Source: Verrucomicrobiota bacterium (GTDB taxonomy: Bacteria > Verrucomicrobiota > Verrucomicrobiia > Opitutales > Intestinicryptomonadaceae). Taken from it: DNA of 5,978 nt. Both the position numbers and the translations under genes were made by a program. This document shows positions 1 through 5,813 of this stretch, one piece after another. The first letter of the stretch is position 1. Every line of letters starts with the position of its first letter. The stretch is from contig QALA01000019.1 of NCBI GenBank assembly GCA_003343565.1, positions 1-5,978 on the forward strand, read 5' to 3'. The notes beneath the pieces are model-generated. The model did not search any database and was not told the DNA's origin. It saw only the letters and a program-made list of their open reading frames with translations.

Positions 1-279
1 GAGTATTCGGACATTTTCTACACGCTTTACTGCCGCAGCGGAGATTCCGAATTTCAGGACAAGATATTCAACAAGCTCAAGTACCAGTACCTTTATGAGT
101 TCCTGTCCATTTTCGGCGGGAGCGAGTCCGAAAAACTGGACTACTGCGCCTCGTTCATCGTGGCCGGCATGTGCACGCTCGCCAAGGTGTGGATCGAAAA
201 CGGAATGCGCGAAACGCCGGAGGAAATGGCGCGTCTCGGCGGCGCGTTCGTGATGCACGGCGTCGAAATGCTCCAGTGA
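1..279 (+). CDS. TetR/AcrR-family transcriptional regulator, C-terminal part (5' end outside window)
   Basis: The frame is open from base 1 and gives 92 residues before a TGA at 277-279. The DNA-binding N-terminus lies outside the window. What is visible is an all-helical ligand-binding/dimerisation domain. It has an aromatic-rich helix (EYSDIFYTLYCRSGD), a second helix with a KLKYQYLYEFL segment, and an ending of the form FIVAGMCTLAKVWIENGMRE then TPEEMA. That 'G...W...GM.E(S/T)PEE(M/L)A' ending is typical of the TetR C-terminal domain found in many Firmicutes AcrR-type regulators. The protein would act as a dimeric repressor in the cytoplasm, with an unknown ligand. Its stop codon is one base before the start of the PQ-loop gene, so the two are co-transcribed and probably translationally coupled. 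The missing helix-turn-helix keeps the family call short of certain. Confidence 0.75.
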   Translation, partial: EYSDIFYTLYCRSGDSEFQDKIFNKLKYQYLYEFLSIFGGSESEKLDYCASFIVAGMCTLAKVWIENGMRETPEEMARLGGAFVMHGVEMLQ

Positions 280-280
280 T

Positions 281-565
281 ATGAACATCGTCCATGTTCT
301 GGAAGCGGGCATGCTCGTCTGCTTCGGCATCTCATGGCCGTTCAATATTGCCAAGTCCCTCCGCTCCCGCACCGCGAAGGGCAAGAGCGTTGCGTTCGAG
401 CTTCTCATCATCGCAGGGTATCTCTGCGGCCTGGTCGGGAAGTTCATCCTCGGCAATTTAAACTATGTGGTGTTTTTCTACATTGCCGACATTCTCATGG
501 TCGCAGCCGACCTCGTCCTGACGCTCCGCAACCGCCGCCTCGACCGCGAACGCGACAAAGTATAA
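281..565 (+). CDS. Small PQ-loop / SemiSWEET-like membrane protein (94 aa)
   Basis: Three hydrophobic segments can be seen, at roughly residues 4-23, 37-56 and 62-83, with a basic tail (RNRRLDRERDK). This is the size and shape of a SemiSWEET half-transporter, which dimerises to form a pore. The segment after helix 1, WPFNIAKSLRSRTAKGKS (about 19-36), matches the layout of a PQ-loop motif (PQ, short basic spacer, K/R-T/S, GxS). Here Phe replaces the usual Gln. The basic loop and tail predict an N-out, C-in topology, as in SWEET proteins. The ATG follows the regulator's TGA by one base with no good Shine-Dalgarno, so reinitiation after the regulator is likely. Known PQ-loop proteins move sugars, amino acids or other small solutes, and this substrate is unknown. 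Identity as a PQ-loop protein is fairly secure; transport function is inferred. Confidence 0.75.
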   Translation: MNIVHVLEAGMLVCFGISWPFNIAKSLRSRTAKGKSVAFELLIIAGYLCGLVGKFILGNLNYVVFFYIADILMVAADLVLTLRNRRLDRERDKV

Positions 566-577
566 CATGAAAAAGCG

Positions 578-612
578 ACATCGCCGCCTGCAGAACAGGC
601 GGCGATGTTTTT
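578..612 (+). terminator. Factor-independent terminator, probably bidirectional
   Basis: A perfect 13-bp stem (left arm 578-590 ACATCGCCGCCTG, right arm 596-608) encloses a five-base loop (CAGAA). On the + strand five T (608-612) follow, starting at the last stem base. On the - strand the stem is followed by CGC and then five T (complement of 570-574). It begins 13 bases after the PQ-loop stop and ends 13 bases before the stop of the convergent PLP enzyme gene. It can therefore end both transcripts, with the stronger geometry on the + strand. Confidence 0.9.
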
Positions 613-624
613 CAAGAAAAGTCA

Positions 625-1812
625 TCAGAGTCTACCGGCAAGCTCCTGCATACCAGCTTCGATACGGTCGAGCGCTTCCTTCAAAATGGCGTGGCTCGTG
701 GAGTAGCAGAGGCGGACATTGCCTTCACCGCCGGGGCCGAACCATTTCACGGTACCCGGAACGAGCGCGACCTTGCAATGCTCCTTGGAGTAGTCGGCAA
801 ATTGCTGACTGCTCATGCCGGTCTCGCGCACATCGAAGAAGGAGACAAAAGTTGCCTCCGGTTTCGGCGCGTGCAGAAGCGGCATGGCGATCATGCGCTC
901 AACGAGATAATCGCGGTTGCTTTGTAGCCGCTCCACGAAAGCGTCCACCCAGTACCAGCAGTCGGTAACGGCGGTTTTCATGGCGATCTGCGTGAGATAG
1001 TCCACGCCCGCAGCCAGATCGTAGCAGCGGTGCATCGCCGTTTCAAACGCTTCGGCGTTGAGCGTATAAAGATATCCGGCGCGAAGCCCCGGCAGCGCGA
1101 AGCCCTTGGAGAAGCCGTAGAAGGAGATCGTCTTCTTGTTCAGCTCCGGCCCAAGCGAGTTGATGCTCACAAACGGGCGCTCAGAGTAAATGATGTCAGA
1201 CCAGATCTCATCGTTCATGATCCAGAGATCGTGCTCCGCAGCAACCGTGGCGATCGTGCGCAGCTCGTCTTCCGTATACAGCAACCCCAACGGGTTGTGC
1301 GGGTTGCAAAGACCAATCATGCGCGTCTTATCGGTGACATAGCTTTCGAGATCGCTGAAATCCCAGTGGCCATTTTCGTGCTTCGGGGAGTAGTAGACGA
1401 CCGTGGCTCCGGCGTAGCGTGCAGAAATGCCGAACAGCAGATCGACAGGGTCGAAGATGATGACCTCGTCGCCGGGCTTGAGCACGGAGAGTGCGATGGC
1501 GTGCATGCAGGCTGAGGCACTGTCCACCGGCTGAATGAACTCCGGCGGAACATCCTCGTTTTTGCGCGTCTTAAGACTGCCGGAGATCGCTTCGCGCAGT
1601 CCGGGCAGTGCGTCGGGGGCGTAGGGAAAATAGCCGCCCTTGATGAAGTCCGTCATAGCCTCGCGTATCTCGATTGCTGGCTTGAAGTCCGGGTCGGCGG
1701 AGGTCAGGGGGATGGTACCTTCCGGCATACCGGCCCAGCGCATTCCGAGAGCGCGTTCCTTCAGAACTTTCAGATCGACTTTATCGTCGGTAAAAAGCTC
1801 AGAGCGTAGCAT
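625..1812 (-). CDS. PLP-dependent aminotransferase, class I/II fold, MalY/PatB-like (paralogue 1, 395 aa)
   Basis: A cytosolic fold-type I PLP enzyme. Visible motifs: SADPDF (about 38-43, cf. the ADMDF of MalY/PatB), CNPHNPLG (169-176, Asn173 to the cofactor O3'), NDEIWSD (200-206, Asp201 to the pyridine N), YGFSKGF (232-238, Lys236 the Schiff-base lysine), Arg244 (cofactor phosphate) and Arg367 in GNVRLCYS (substrate carboxylate). Length is normal for the family and all key catalytic residues are present. The frame is open back to an ATG at 1860. The ATG at 1812 is chosen because AGGAGG (complement of 1819-1824) lies 6 bases upstream, and because the longer form would translate through a terminator hairpin. 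It is a paralogue of the enzyme at 4581-5783, sharing blocks throughout. The reaction may be transamination or beta-elimination (C-S lyase); sequence alone does not decide. Confidence 0.9.
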   Translation of the reverse strand: MLRSELFTDDKVDLKVLKERALGMRWAGMPEGTIPLTSADPDFKPAIEIREAMTDFIKGGYFPYAPDALPGLREAISGSLKTRKNEDVPPEFIQPVDSASACMHAIALSVLKPGDEVIIFDPVDLLFGISARYAGATVVYYSPKHENGHWDFSDLESYVTDKTRMIGLCNPHNPLGLLYTEDELRTIATVAAEHDLWIMNDEIWSDIIYSERPFVSINSLGPELNKKTISFYGFSKGFALPGLRAGYLYTLNAEAFETAMHRCYDLAAGVDYLTQIAMKTAVTDCWYWVDAFVERLQSNRDYLVERMIAMPLLHAPKPEATFVSFFDVRETGMSSQQFADYSKEHCKVALVPGTVKWFGPGGEGNVRLCYSTSHAILKEALDRIEAGMQELAGRL

Positions 1813-1818
1813 AGTTTT

Positions 1819-1824
1819 CCTCCT
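1819..1824 (-). promoter_or_regulatory. Strong Shine-Dalgarno deciding the start of PLP enzyme 1
   Basis: On the - strand the sequence reads AAAAAGGAGGAAAACT then ATG. It is a full AGGAGG with 6 bases to the start codon at 1812. This fixes the start against the longer in-frame ATG at 1860. The site begins only about six bases after the U-tract of the preceding terminator. Confidence 0.85.
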
Positions 1825-1829
1825 TTTTG

Positions 1830-1857
1830 AAAAATCTGGGCGGTAATACCGCCCAGA
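1830..1857 (-). terminator. Factor-independent terminator or attenuator between microprotein and PLP enzyme 1
   Basis: Read on the - strand, a perfect 10-bp GC-rich stem (TCTGGGCGGT / ACCGCCCAGA) with a three-base ATT loop is followed directly by five T. On the + strand no T-run follows, so it works in one direction only. It lies 21 bases after the stop of the 30-aa ORF and 17 bases before the ATG at 1812. It fits termination of the RidA-to-microprotein transcript. I see no convincing promoter between it and the next gene, so partial read-through or a 3'-end-stabilising hairpin is also possible. Confidence 0.85.
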
Positions 1858-1878
1858 CAAGAGTGTGTACGCAAGGGT

Positions 1879-1971
1879 TCAGTTCTTAAAGCCTTCCTTG
1901 ATCATGTGGTAGAAAACCGTAATACCGATACCGCAGCCCACGGCGATGATAAGATAATCGATAAAGCCCAT
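1879..1971 (-). CDS. Single-helix membrane microprotein (30 aa) after the symporter gene
   Basis: A short ORF with ATG at 1971-1969 and TGA at 1881-1879, starting 28 bases after the symporter stop. It has a very good ribosome binding site, AAAGGAG (complement of 1979-1985), 7 bases before the ATG. The product begins MGFIDYLIIAVGCGIGITVF and ends YHMIKEGFKN. That is one hydrophobic segment (about residues 3-23) with Asp5 at its start and a tail carrying three lysines. The charge distribution predicts N-out, C-in. Position, spacing and the single helix suggest an accessory subunit of the symporter. Small partners of secondary transporters are known (for example MetS with the NSS transporter MetP, or YjcH beside the SSS acetate permease ActP), but I recognise no named family here. 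The coding call rests on the ribosome binding site, hydrophobicity and placement; function is inferred. Confidence 0.72.
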   Translation of the reverse strand: MGFIDYLIIAVGCGIGITVFYHMIKEGFKN

Positions 1972-1978
1972 TTGTATT

Positions 1979-1984
1979 CTCCTT
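1979..1984 (-). promoter_or_regulatory. Shine-Dalgarno of the microprotein
   Basis: The - strand reads GAAAGGAGAATACAA then ATG, with AAGGAG centred in the 28-base gap after the symporter stop and 7 bases from the start codon. Such a well-placed site in a gap with no other use is the main argument that the 30-codon ORF is translated. Confidence 0.75.
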
Positions 1985-1999
1985 TCACAAATTATGTGC

Positions 2000-3397
2000 T
2001 CAGGCCGCTTTGTCTTCGCCCTTCTTGTAGAAGATGGAGTTGGCGACAAACATGGTAATCGTCGAGCAGATCAGACCGAACAGGAAGTGGCTGATGCCGA
2101 GAGGAGAGCCGAGCAGCCAGTAGCCCAGCGTGGCGACCACGGCAACGACGATCGTCGTGAGCGTGCCCTTCGCGTTCATCTTTTCCTTCCAGAAGAACAG
2201 ACCGCAGAAGATGGGGACGAGCGCCGCTCCGCAGGGAGCACCGATATCTTCCATGATGGACACGATGGAGGAACCAAAGTAGCCGACGATGACGCCGAGC
2301 GCAGCGACAACGATCATGCAGATACGCTGGGTGGTGAGCATGGCCTTGCCGTCGAGCGGCTTGATGCGGCCGATAACGTCACGGGAGAGCATAACGGAGG
2401 TGAGAATGGTGACGGAAGCCGCGGTACCCATAACGGCGGCGAGCAGAGCCGCGAGCAGGATGGCGCCGAGGACCGTACCGGTGTACTGGTTGATCATCGC
2501 GGGGAGAATGGAGTCGGAGGTGCCGAGATCGGCGATCAGAGCGGAACCGGCGAAACCAATGAAGCTGGCGAAGAGCAGATAGGGCATATAAACGAGCAGC
2601 GTGCCGGTGAGAGAAGCGCCGCGCGCTTCCTTGGCGTTCTTTGCGCCGCAGACACGCAGAAAGTTCTCGCTGTTGACCATACCGCTGGTGCCGAAATACA
2701 GGCCGGAGGAGATCATTGTACCCCAGCCGACCGTTTTGCCGAACTGCAGCTTGGCCGGGTCGCTCGTGCGGAGAGTTTCAACAATGTTGGAGAGACCGCC
2801 AGCCTTTACCAGAGCGACGATTGGGAGAATGATCATGACGGAGAGGACCATCAGGCCGATGTTGAGCTTGTCGGTCTTCGTGGCCGCGACCATGCCGCCG
2901 ACGACGGTGTAGATGAGCATGACGACGGTCATGATGATGATCGCGGTGAGCAGGCTGAGGGAGGGGACGAACATCTGCAGGATGGTGCCGAGAGAACGGA
3001 TCTGCGAGGCGACAACGGAGAACACCGAGAAGATGCTCAGCAGAGCGATCGCATTCGCACACTTGGCGCCAACGTGCTTGCGGACAAGCTCCGGAATCGT
3101 GCTGACGTTTTCTTCACGGATCTTTCCGGAGAAAACAACACTCGCGAGAATGGCACCGATGCTTACGCCAATGGCCAGATAGAAGCCGGAAACGCCGTAA
3201 GCATAGCACATGCTGGCGCAGCCGAGCGTTGAACCGGCGCCGATCCATGCCGAGGACATGGAGAATACGTTTGTCCAGTAGGGGATATTGCGGTTGGCAA
3301 CGGCGAATTCATCCGCCGTTTTTACATTTCGTCCCGCGAGGAAACCGATAACAAGGATCGCTGCGATATAAAGGATCGCGATAATTACTTTGGCCAT
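2000..3397 (-). CDS. Sodium:solute symporter family (SSS) permease (465 aa)
   Basis: A polytopic membrane protein with about 12-13 hydrophobic segments, of usual length for the SSS family (TC 2.A.21). Family marks include ADEFAVANRNIPYW after helix 1 (about 28-41), SSAWIGAGSTLG (48-59), GGMVAATKTD (167-176), SENFLRVCGAKNAKEAR (about 243-259) and the sodium-site helix LAAVMGTAASVTILTS (319-334). In PutP-type members that last helix reads AAVMST. Here the first Na2-site hydroxyl is Gly324, while Thr325 is kept. The family imports amino acids, carboxylates, sugars or vitamins with Na+. Between two aminotransferase genes and beside ridA, an amino acid or related compound is the likely cargo (inference). 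The start is supported by AAGGAGT with about 8 bases to the ATG; that site sits inside the last codons of the MFS gene, whose stop is 5 bases upstream. Confidence 0.92.
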   Translation of the reverse strand: MAKVIIAILYIAAILVIGFLAGRNVKTADEFAVANRNIPYWTNVFSMSSAWIGAGSTLGCASMCYAYGVSGFYLAIGVSIGAILASVVFSGKIREENVSTIPELVRKHVGAKCANAIALLSIFSVFSVVASQIRSLGTILQMFVPSLSLLTAIIIMTVVMLIYTVVGGMVAATKTDKLNIGLMVLSVMIILPIVALVKAGGLSNIVETLRTSDPAKLQFGKTVGWGTMISSGLYFGTSGMVNSENFLRVCGAKNAKEARGASLTGTLLVYMPYLLFASFIGFAGSALIADLGTSDSILPAMINQYTGTVLGAILLAALLAAVMGTAASVTILTSVMLSRDVIGRIKPLDGKAMLTTQRICMIVVAALGVIVGYFGSSIVSIMEDIGAPCGAALVPIFCGLFFWKEKMNAKGTLTTIVVAVVATLGYWLLGSPLGISHFLFGLICSTITMFVANSIFYKKGEDKAA

Positions 3398-3402
3398 GCT
3401 AT

Positions 3403-4584
3403 TTACTCCTTCACTCTCTTTTTTGGTGTTTTTCGGGCAAACAGAAGAATCAGAAACAGAACCAAAACGCCAATGAATGCGAGAAGATAGATCTGCGAGT
3501 AACCGTATCGCGCACAGTACGAATTCCAGAGCAGCGGGCCGACCGCATAGCCGAGATCGCTGGCGGCGAGATAGGTGGCGTTTGCCGCGCCCATGCGCTC
3601 CGGCGGGGCTTCAGACAGTGCCATGGAATTGAGCACAATGCCGCTCATACTGTGGCCGCAGCCGTACAGAACGGACAGAATGCCGAGCGAGAGCGCCGTG
3701 GGAAACAGGAGGCGCAATCCGCCGTACGCGGCTGCAAGGATCAGCGTGCCGGTGAGCAGGATCACCCGGTCGGCCTTTGCGCCGCTGATGCGCCCAATGG
3801 TGAGCCGGACCGTTACGACCGCCACGGCGGAGAGCGTATAGAACGCGTAGGTCCCATTCACGCCGCGCGACGCAGTATAGTAGCTCAGAAACTGCATCAC
3901 GGTGATCTGCATCACAGCCAGAAAGAGCGTGCACGCCGCGCTGTAAAGCGCCGTCGGTTCATAGAGACCGCGCAGCAGCTCACCGAGACAGGCCTTGCTC
4001 TGCGGCTTTTCTGTGGTTTCGCGGCAGCGGATCGGCAGCACGAGAGCGATGATCAAAAGTCCCGTGAAAGAGCTGTAGAGAAACACGCCCGTGTAGCCGA
4101 AATGCGCGAGAATCCAGAGCCCGATGCCGGGCGCGACCGCCGAGCAGGCGGACATGCCGACGCCAAAAATGCTCACGCCCTCCGTAAAGTGGGACTTCGG
4201 AATGAAGGAGGTGGCGATCGCGGCAACGGCGGTCGAAGCGACACCCATGCAGAAGCCCTGCGCGATGCGCGCGCCGAGCAGTACACCGTAAGGCAGCTCC
4301 GCGAGGAACAGAAGCGGCAGAACGGTATAGCCGACGGCCGAAAGTATCAGCAGCCGTTTTTTCGGGAACCGGTCACAGAGAAGTCCGGAAAAAGGCCGCA
4401 TACCGAGTGAGGCAAACGCGAACACGGACGAAAGGAGCCCGGCTGCGGCGGCGGTGAATCCGGCGTCGTTTCCGTACATCAGCGTCAGCGTCAGAAGAAG
4501 GATCGAGTAGCCGCCGACAAATACGGACGCGATGGTTGCCAGCAGAAAATCTTTCGTATAAAGGGCTTTGGCCGGTTTGCTCAT
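3403..4584 (-). CDS. Major facilitator superfamily (MFS) transporter (393 aa)
   Basis: Twelve predicted helices in two halves split by a hydrophilic loop around residues 185-205 (RCRETTEKPQSKA). The helix 2-3 loop carries MFS motif A, SGLLCDRFPKKR (66-77). Helix 4 carries motif B, ARIAQGFCMG (105-114, Arg106). The helix 5 segment SAVAPGIG (148-155) resembles a degenerate motif C. A basic tail (RKTPKKRVKE) ends the protein inside. These features place it among proton-coupled, DHA-like MFS carriers, many of which export; the direction and cargo here are unknown. The start codon overlaps the stop of the upstream PLP enzyme gene (ATGA), and no Shine-Dalgarno is visible (CCCCCAGAA precedes the ATG). 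Translation should therefore depend on coupling to that gene, tying its level to the enzyme's. Confidence 0.9.
   Translation of the reverse strand: MSKPAKALYTKDFLLATIASVFVGGYSILLLTLTLMYGNDAGFTAAAAGLLSSVFAFASLGMRPFSGLLCDRFPKKRLLILSAVGYTVLPLLFLAELPYGVLLGARIAQGFCMGVASTAVAAIATSFIPKSHFTEGVSIFGVGMSACSAVAPGIGLWILAHFGYTGVFLYSSFTGLLIIALVLPIRCRETTEKPQSKACLGELLRGLYEPTALYSAACTLFLAVMQITVMQFLSYYTASRGVNGTYAFYTLSAVAVVTVRLTIGRISGAKADRVILLTGTLILAAAYGGLRLLFPTALSLGILSVLYGCGHSMSGIVLNSMALSEAPPERMGAANATYLAASDLGYAVGPLLWNSYCARYGYSQIYLLAFIGVLVLFLILLFARKTPKKRVKE
3406..3411 (-). promoter_or_regulatory. Shine-Dalgarno of the SSS permease, embedded in the MFS gene end
   Basis: The - strand reads GTGAAGGAGTAAATAGC then ATG. 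AAGGAG forms the last two sense codons (Lys-Glu) of the MFS protein, directly before its TAA, and is 8 bases from the permease start. Ribosomes finishing the MFS gene would clear or hand over to this site. Confidence 0.75.
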
Positions 4585-5783
4585 TTCTGGGGGTTCAGCT
4601 TACCGGAGGCAATATCGTTCAGACAGGCTTCCAGACGGTTGAGACCCTCTTCCAGAACTTCACGGCTTGTCGAAAGGCAGATGCGGATGTGGCCCTCGGA
4701 GCCGGGGCCGAAGAAGCGCGCGCCGCCGGGGACAAGCGCCACACGGTACTTTTCTTTGAGCACGTCGATCAGATCAACAGGATCCCAGCCGGTGCCGGTG
4801 ATGTCGGGGAAGAGCACGAACGTTGCCTGCGGCTTGTGGCACTTGATGCCGGGCATCTTTTCGATGCGCGCGAGAGCATAATCGCGGTTCTCGGCAATCT
4901 GTGCGCGGAACGCATCCACGCGCGGGAAGCCGTACTTCAGCGCAGCCTCACCGGCGATCTGAGAGAGCGCGTCGATGCCGCCGATCGTCGTGTCGACCAG
5001 AGAGGCCTTGACAACGCGGTCGTACATCTCCTGGTTCATCGTGTACACACAGCCGATGCGCAGTCCTGCGAGACCGAATGTCTTGGAGAAGCCGTAAACT
5101 GTCAGCGTGCGCGCGTTGCGCTCGGCACCAAAGTGGAGAAGGCTGGTGAACTCGCACTCGGGGTAGATCATGTCGGACCAGATCTCATCGTTCATGATGT
5201 AAAAGCCGTACTTCTCGGAGAGACGCAGCAGATAGTCGAGATCTTCCTTCTTATAGAGCATGCCCATCGGATTGTGGGGGTTGCAGAAGCCGAGCATTTT
5301 CGTCTTCGGCGTGATATAATCCTCAAGACCTTCAAGACTCACGCAGTCGCTCTGCAGGTTCGTCGGGAAGAGGATGACCTTTGCACCGGCGGACTCCATG
5401 CTCGTGCGGAAGAGGAAGTCCACAGGGTCAAACACGATAACTTCGTCGCCCGGCTGAAGGACCGCGTCGGCGATGACTTTCATGCCGCGGGCGGCGCTGT
5501 CGATCGGGAGAACAAAGTCGGGGTTGACATCTTCGTTCTTGCGTTCCTTCATGGCCTTGGCGATGGCCTTCTTAAAGCTCGGAAAGCCGCGGTGCGGGGT
5601 GTAGGTGAAGTAACCTTCTTTAATATAGTCCTGAAGCGCCTGAACGACCTCGGGCGCGCAGGGAAAGTCGTGGTCGGCAGCAGTGAGAGGGATGACATCC
5701 GCATCCTGCTCAGCCCAACGCATGTTGTATGCACGCTGGCGGAGAACATCGAATTTGATGTTTTCGTTCGTAAAGCCTTTCAT
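4581..5783 (-). CDS. PLP-dependent aminotransferase, class I/II fold, MalY/PatB-like (paralogue 2, 400 aa)
   Basis: A cytosolic fold-type I PLP enzyme with AADHDF (35-40), CNPHNPMG (167-174, Asn171), NDEIWSD (198-204, Asp199), YGFSKTFGLAGLRIG (230-244, Lys234 the Schiff-base lysine, Arg242 to phosphate) and GHIRICLS (364-371, Arg367 to the substrate carboxylate). It is collinear with the enzyme at 625-1812, sharing RKNEDV, GDEV.(I/V)FDPVD.LF, IMNDEIWSD.IY and VALVPG...FGPG.EG. The SKTF..AGLR segment is closer to MalY/PatB beta-C-S lyases than that of its paralogue. The start is supported by GAGGT (complement of 5791-5795) 7 bases upstream. It lies 30 bases after the RidA gene, which suits an enzyme that releases enamine intermediates such as 2-aminoacrylate. 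Whether it transaminates or eliminates cannot be read from sequence. Confidence 0.9.
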   Translation of the reverse strand: MKGFTNENIKFDVLRQRAYNMRWAEQDADVIPLTAADHDFPCAPEVVQALQDYIKEGYFTYTPHRGFPSFKKAIAKAMKERKNEDVNPDFVLPIDSAARGMKVIADAVLQPGDEVIVFDPVDFLFRTSMESAGAKVILFPTNLQSDCVSLEGLEDYITPKTKMLGFCNPHNPMGMLYKKEDLDYLLRLSEKYGFYIMNDEIWSDMIYPECEFTSLLHFGAERNARTLTVYGFSKTFGLAGLRIGCVYTMNQEMYDRVVKASLVDTTIGGIDALSQIAGEAALKYGFPRVDAFRAQIAENRDYALARIEKMPGIKCHKPQATFVLFPDITGTGWDPVDLIDVLKEKYRVALVPGGARFFGPGSEGHIRICLSTSREVLEEGLNRLEACLNDIASGKLNPQK

Positions 5784-5790
5784 TCGTTTT

Positions 5791-5795
5791 ACCTC
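5791..5795 (-). promoter_or_regulatory. Shine-Dalgarno of PLP enzyme 2
   Basis: The - strand reads AAAGAGGTAAAACGA then ATG, giving GAGGT with 7 bases to the start. The rest of the 30-base gap to the RidA stop is AT-rich (TTTAATTTCATTAAT). It shows no hairpin strong enough to be a terminator, so the two genes are probably co-transcribed. Confidence 0.65.
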
Positions 5796-5813
5796 TTTAT
5801 TAATGAAATTAAA

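Noticed and set aside
567..968. 133-codon open frame on the + strand starting MKKRHRR after the PQ-loop gene
   Set aside because: It begins inside the terminator and runs antisense through PLP enzyme 1. Its many Arg and Cys residues come from that complement, and no ribosome binding site is present.
1813..1860. In-frame upstream ATG at 1860 that would add 16 residues to PLP enzyme 1
   Set aside because: The extension would be translated from the terminator hairpin, with no Shine-Dalgarno before it. The ATG at 1812 has a full AGGAGG at ideal spacing.
1835..1870. Possible promoter with TTGTCT as -35 and the palindrome as a 17-bp spacer operator
   Set aside because: The matching -10 would be AGATTT, which fits the consensus at about one position, and transcription would start on top of the ribosome binding site. 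The hairpin plus U-tract is a better explanation.
1994..3232. 412-codon open frame on the + strand opposite the SSS permease
   Set aside because: Its product is a low-complexity run rich in Asp, Glu, His, Gly and Arg, as expected from reading a GC-rich membrane protein gene backwards. The opposite strand encodes an unmistakable permease with its own ribosome binding site.
3652..4410. 252-codon open frame on the + strand opposite the MFS gene
   Set aside because: The translation is hydrophilic, Arg/Ala/Glu-rich and shows no family motif. It is the mirror of a clear transporter gene.
5784..5813. AT-rich gap between ridA and PLP enzyme 2 as a terminator or promoter
   Set aside because: Only a five-base TTAAT/ATTAA inverted repeat is present, with no GC stem and no paired -35/-10 at normal spacing. 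It is better read as a ribosome binding site leader within an operon.
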